Source: Bathyarchaeum sp965602795 (GTDB lineage Archaea > Thermoproteota > Bathyarchaeia > Bathyarchaeales > Bathyarchaeaceae). From it: 6,458 bases of DNA. The notes beneath the pieces are model-generated. The model was given only the letters and a program-made list of their open reading frames with translations, searched no databases and was not told the origin of the DNA. Positions 4,812-6,458 of the stretch are shown piece after piece. Made by a program: the position numbers and the translations under genes. The stretch covers positions 1-6,458 of the forward strand of contig CBFCZR010000092.1 of NCBI GenBank assembly GCA_965602795.1, given 5' to 3'. Numbering within the stretch: the stretch's first letter is position 1; the number at the start of each line of letters is the position of its first letter.

Positions 4812-6458
4812 ATGATAAGAGACCCTGTCTGCGGGATGCCTTTAACTGAACCAAAGGAAGAATTCAAGGCTGAAGTAAGGGGAAGAACATACTATTTCTG
4901 CGGCGAATACTGCAAACATGCCTTCTTGCAGGGAAAGAGAATAGCCTACTTCTCCATGGAAATCGGGTTACACAATGACATTCACAGCTACAGCGGAGGT
5001 TTAGGCGTATTAGCTGGCGATGTCATCAAGTCCAGCGCTGACCTCAAGATTCCGTTGGTGGGGGTCACTCTTGTCAGCAGCAAGGGGTACCTGAGACAGG
5101 AGATAAGAGACGGAAAACAGATCGATCATCCAGACGAGTGGACGCCATCCAAACTAATGAATGAATTGCCGAATCAAGTTGAGCTGAAAATACAGAATCG
5201 CACTGTCAAAGTGAAGGCTTGGCTTTATGATCACCAGAGCCCTACAGGAGGATTAGTTCCTGTACTATTTCTGGACACAAACGTTGAAGGCAACTCCCCG
5301 GAGGACCGAGAGATTACCTCTTTCCTGTATGGCGGCGACAGGAAGTACAGGCTGAAGCAGGAGATTGTTTTGGGAATCGGCGGGGTGAAGATGCTGGAAG
5401 CCGCAGGCTTTAAGATAGGAAAGTATCACATGAACGAGGGGCATTCCTGTTTTCTGACCTTGGAGTTGCTGAGAAACAACAACATGGAACTGGATAAGGT
5501 TAGAGACCTATGCATATTCACCACTCACACTCCGGTGGAAGCGGGTCACGACAAATTCTCCTACGACCTTGTCCAAGAAATGCTGGGAGACATAATTCCT
5601 CTAGAAACCCTGAAGCAGCTTGGGGGCGACGACCAGCTTAACATGACGCGCCTTGCCCTGAACACCAGCAAATACGTGAACGGCGTAGCAAAAAGACACA
5701 AAGAATTTTCCCTAACGCTATTTCCAGGCTATAACATCTCAGCCATAACCAACGGCGTCCACTCGTTTACATGGACATGTGAAGGCTTCAGAAGGCTTTT
5801 TGACAAGTATTTGCCGGGATGGGCTAACGAACCTGAGTTGCTGGTCAGAGTTGACAGCATCCCCGACGAGGATATTTGGCGGGCTCACGTGGACGCTAAA
5901 GAAAATCTCATACGCTATGTTCGTGAACGTTCAGGTGTCCAGTTTGACCCTTATGCGCTTACGCTGGGTTTTGCGCGTAGAGCCACAGGCTACAAAAGAG
6001 CAACTCTGCTGTTCTCAAACCTGAAGAGGCTTGAGGAAGTCAACGGGGTGGGCAAGATTCAGGTGGTTTACGCTGGTAAGGCACATCCTAATGACTGGAT
6101 GGGGAAACGGTTAATCGAAGAGATTTATGAAATGAAAGAAAAACTGAAAGACCTCATGAACATAGTCTATCTGGAGAATTATGACCTGCAGATGGCAGCT
6201 AAACTCACCTCCGGCGTAGACGTCTGGCTGAACACTCCCATCCCGCCTTTCGAGGCTTCCGGCACCAGCGGAATGAAGGCAGCACATAACGGGGTGCTAA
6301 ACTTCAGCGTCTTGGATGGATGGTGGGTGGAGGGATGCATTGAGGGCGTCACTGGCTGGGCTATTGGTCCTTCACCGAAAGAAAAGTTGGAAGAGGCTGA
6401 GAGAAGGCGCCGGGAGATTACAGAATTATACGATAAACTGCAGTATCTCATTATTCCC
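4812..6458 (+). CDS. glgP: YHS domain fused to alpha-glucan phosphorylase (3' end missing)
   Basis: One frame stays open for 549 codons to the window edge. Residues 4-40 form a YHS metal-binding domain: DPVCGM with C7, then TYYFCGEYC with C30 and C34. From residue 43 the protein is a GT35 alpha-glucan phosphorylase of the short TIGR02094 type: IAYFSMEIGL, YSGGLGVLAGD (60-70), MNEGHS (207-212), TTHTPVEAGHD (237-247), R390 and K395 in ARRATGYKR (phosphate contacts in the family) and EASGTSGMK with K489, the expected pyridoxal-phosphate lysine. It should release glucose 1-phosphate from glycogen- or starch-like glucan in the cytoplasm. No stop lies between the domains and no ATG or GTG lies at the junction, so the fusion looks genuine. 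The common DUF3417 N-terminal domain is absent and the YHS domain stands in its place. Judged from the family, perhaps 20-60 residues are missing at the C-terminus. It probably shares a transcript with the GH57 gene. Confidence 0.9.
   Translation, partial: MIRDPVCGMPLTEPKEEFKAEVRGRTYYFCGEYCKHAFLQGKRIAYFSMEIGLHNDIHSYSGGLGVLAGDVIKSSADLKIPLVGVTLVSSKGYLRQEIRDGKQIDHPDEWTPSKLMNELPNQVELKIQNRTVKVKAWLYDHQSPTGGLVPVLFLDTNVEGNSPEDREITSFLYGGDRKYRLKQEIVLGIGGVKMLEAAGFKIGKYHMNEGHSCFLTLELLRNNNMELDKVRDLCIFTTHTPVEAGHDKFSYDLVQEMLGDIIPLETLKQLGGDDQLNMTRLALNTSKYVNGVAKRHKEFSLTLFPGYNISAITNGVHSFTWTCEGFRRLFDKYLPGWANEPELLVRVDSIPDEDIWRAHVDAKENLIRYVRERSGVQFDPYALTLGFARRATGYKRATLLFSNLKRLEEVNGVGKIQVVYAGKAHPNDWMGKRLIEEIYEMKEKLKDLMNIVYLENYDLQMAAKLTSGVDVWLNTPIPPFEASGTSGMKAAHNGVLNFSVLDGWWVEGCIEGVTGWAIGPSPKEKLEEAERRRREITELYDKLQYLIIP

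Noticed and set aside
4812..4928. The YHS segment as a separate small gene followed by a phosphorylase gene
   Set aside because: There is no stop codon between the parts and no ATG or GTG at the junction; only one ribosome binding site is seen, before the YHS start.

Overview
The window looks like a piece of an archaeal chromosome. The evidence is archaeal-type TATA/BRE promoter elements, one of them placed for an almost leaderless mRNA, a stand-alone zinc-ribbon/DUF4342 protein, an archaeal-style pyruvate kinase and an MJ1611-type GH57 amylase. The gene content and moderate base composition would suit a mesophilic or moderately thermophilic lineage such as Bathyarchaeia, but that placement is inference. 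There are no RNA genes, CRISPR arrays or transposase genes.

Layout from left to right: (1) the last 31 codons of an unrecognised plus-strand gene (1-96); (2) a 106-residue zinc-ribbon + DUF4342 protein (169-489, plus, GTG start); (3) a short convergent gap with a likely two-way terminator and a palindromic repeat; (4) a minus-strand pair, read right to left: a TspO/MBR-like membrane protein (2758-1991), then pyruvate kinase (1955-576), 35 bases apart; (5) a 399-base AT-rich divergent region with promoters for both directions, a candidate operator, a 9-base tandem repeat and a second, inverted copy of the palindromic repeat; (6) a plus-strand pair: a GH57 alpha-amylase-like enzyme with an extra C-terminal domain (3158-4753), then an alpha-glucan phosphorylase (4812 to the window edge) fused in frame to an N-terminal YHS metal-binding domain.

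The metabolic theme is storage-glucan use. The GH57 enzyme would act on internal alpha-glucan, the phosphorylase would release glucose 1-phosphate, and pyruvate kinase would complete glycolysis with ATP formation. The divergent arrangement would allow both sides to be controlled from the central region.

The two most unusual signals are the YHS-glucan phosphorylase fusion and a pair of about 51-base (perhaps 65-base) inverted repeats that bracket the TspO-like/pyk cassette. A third point is a pyruvate kinase with substitutions at two of the four usual K+ ligand positions.
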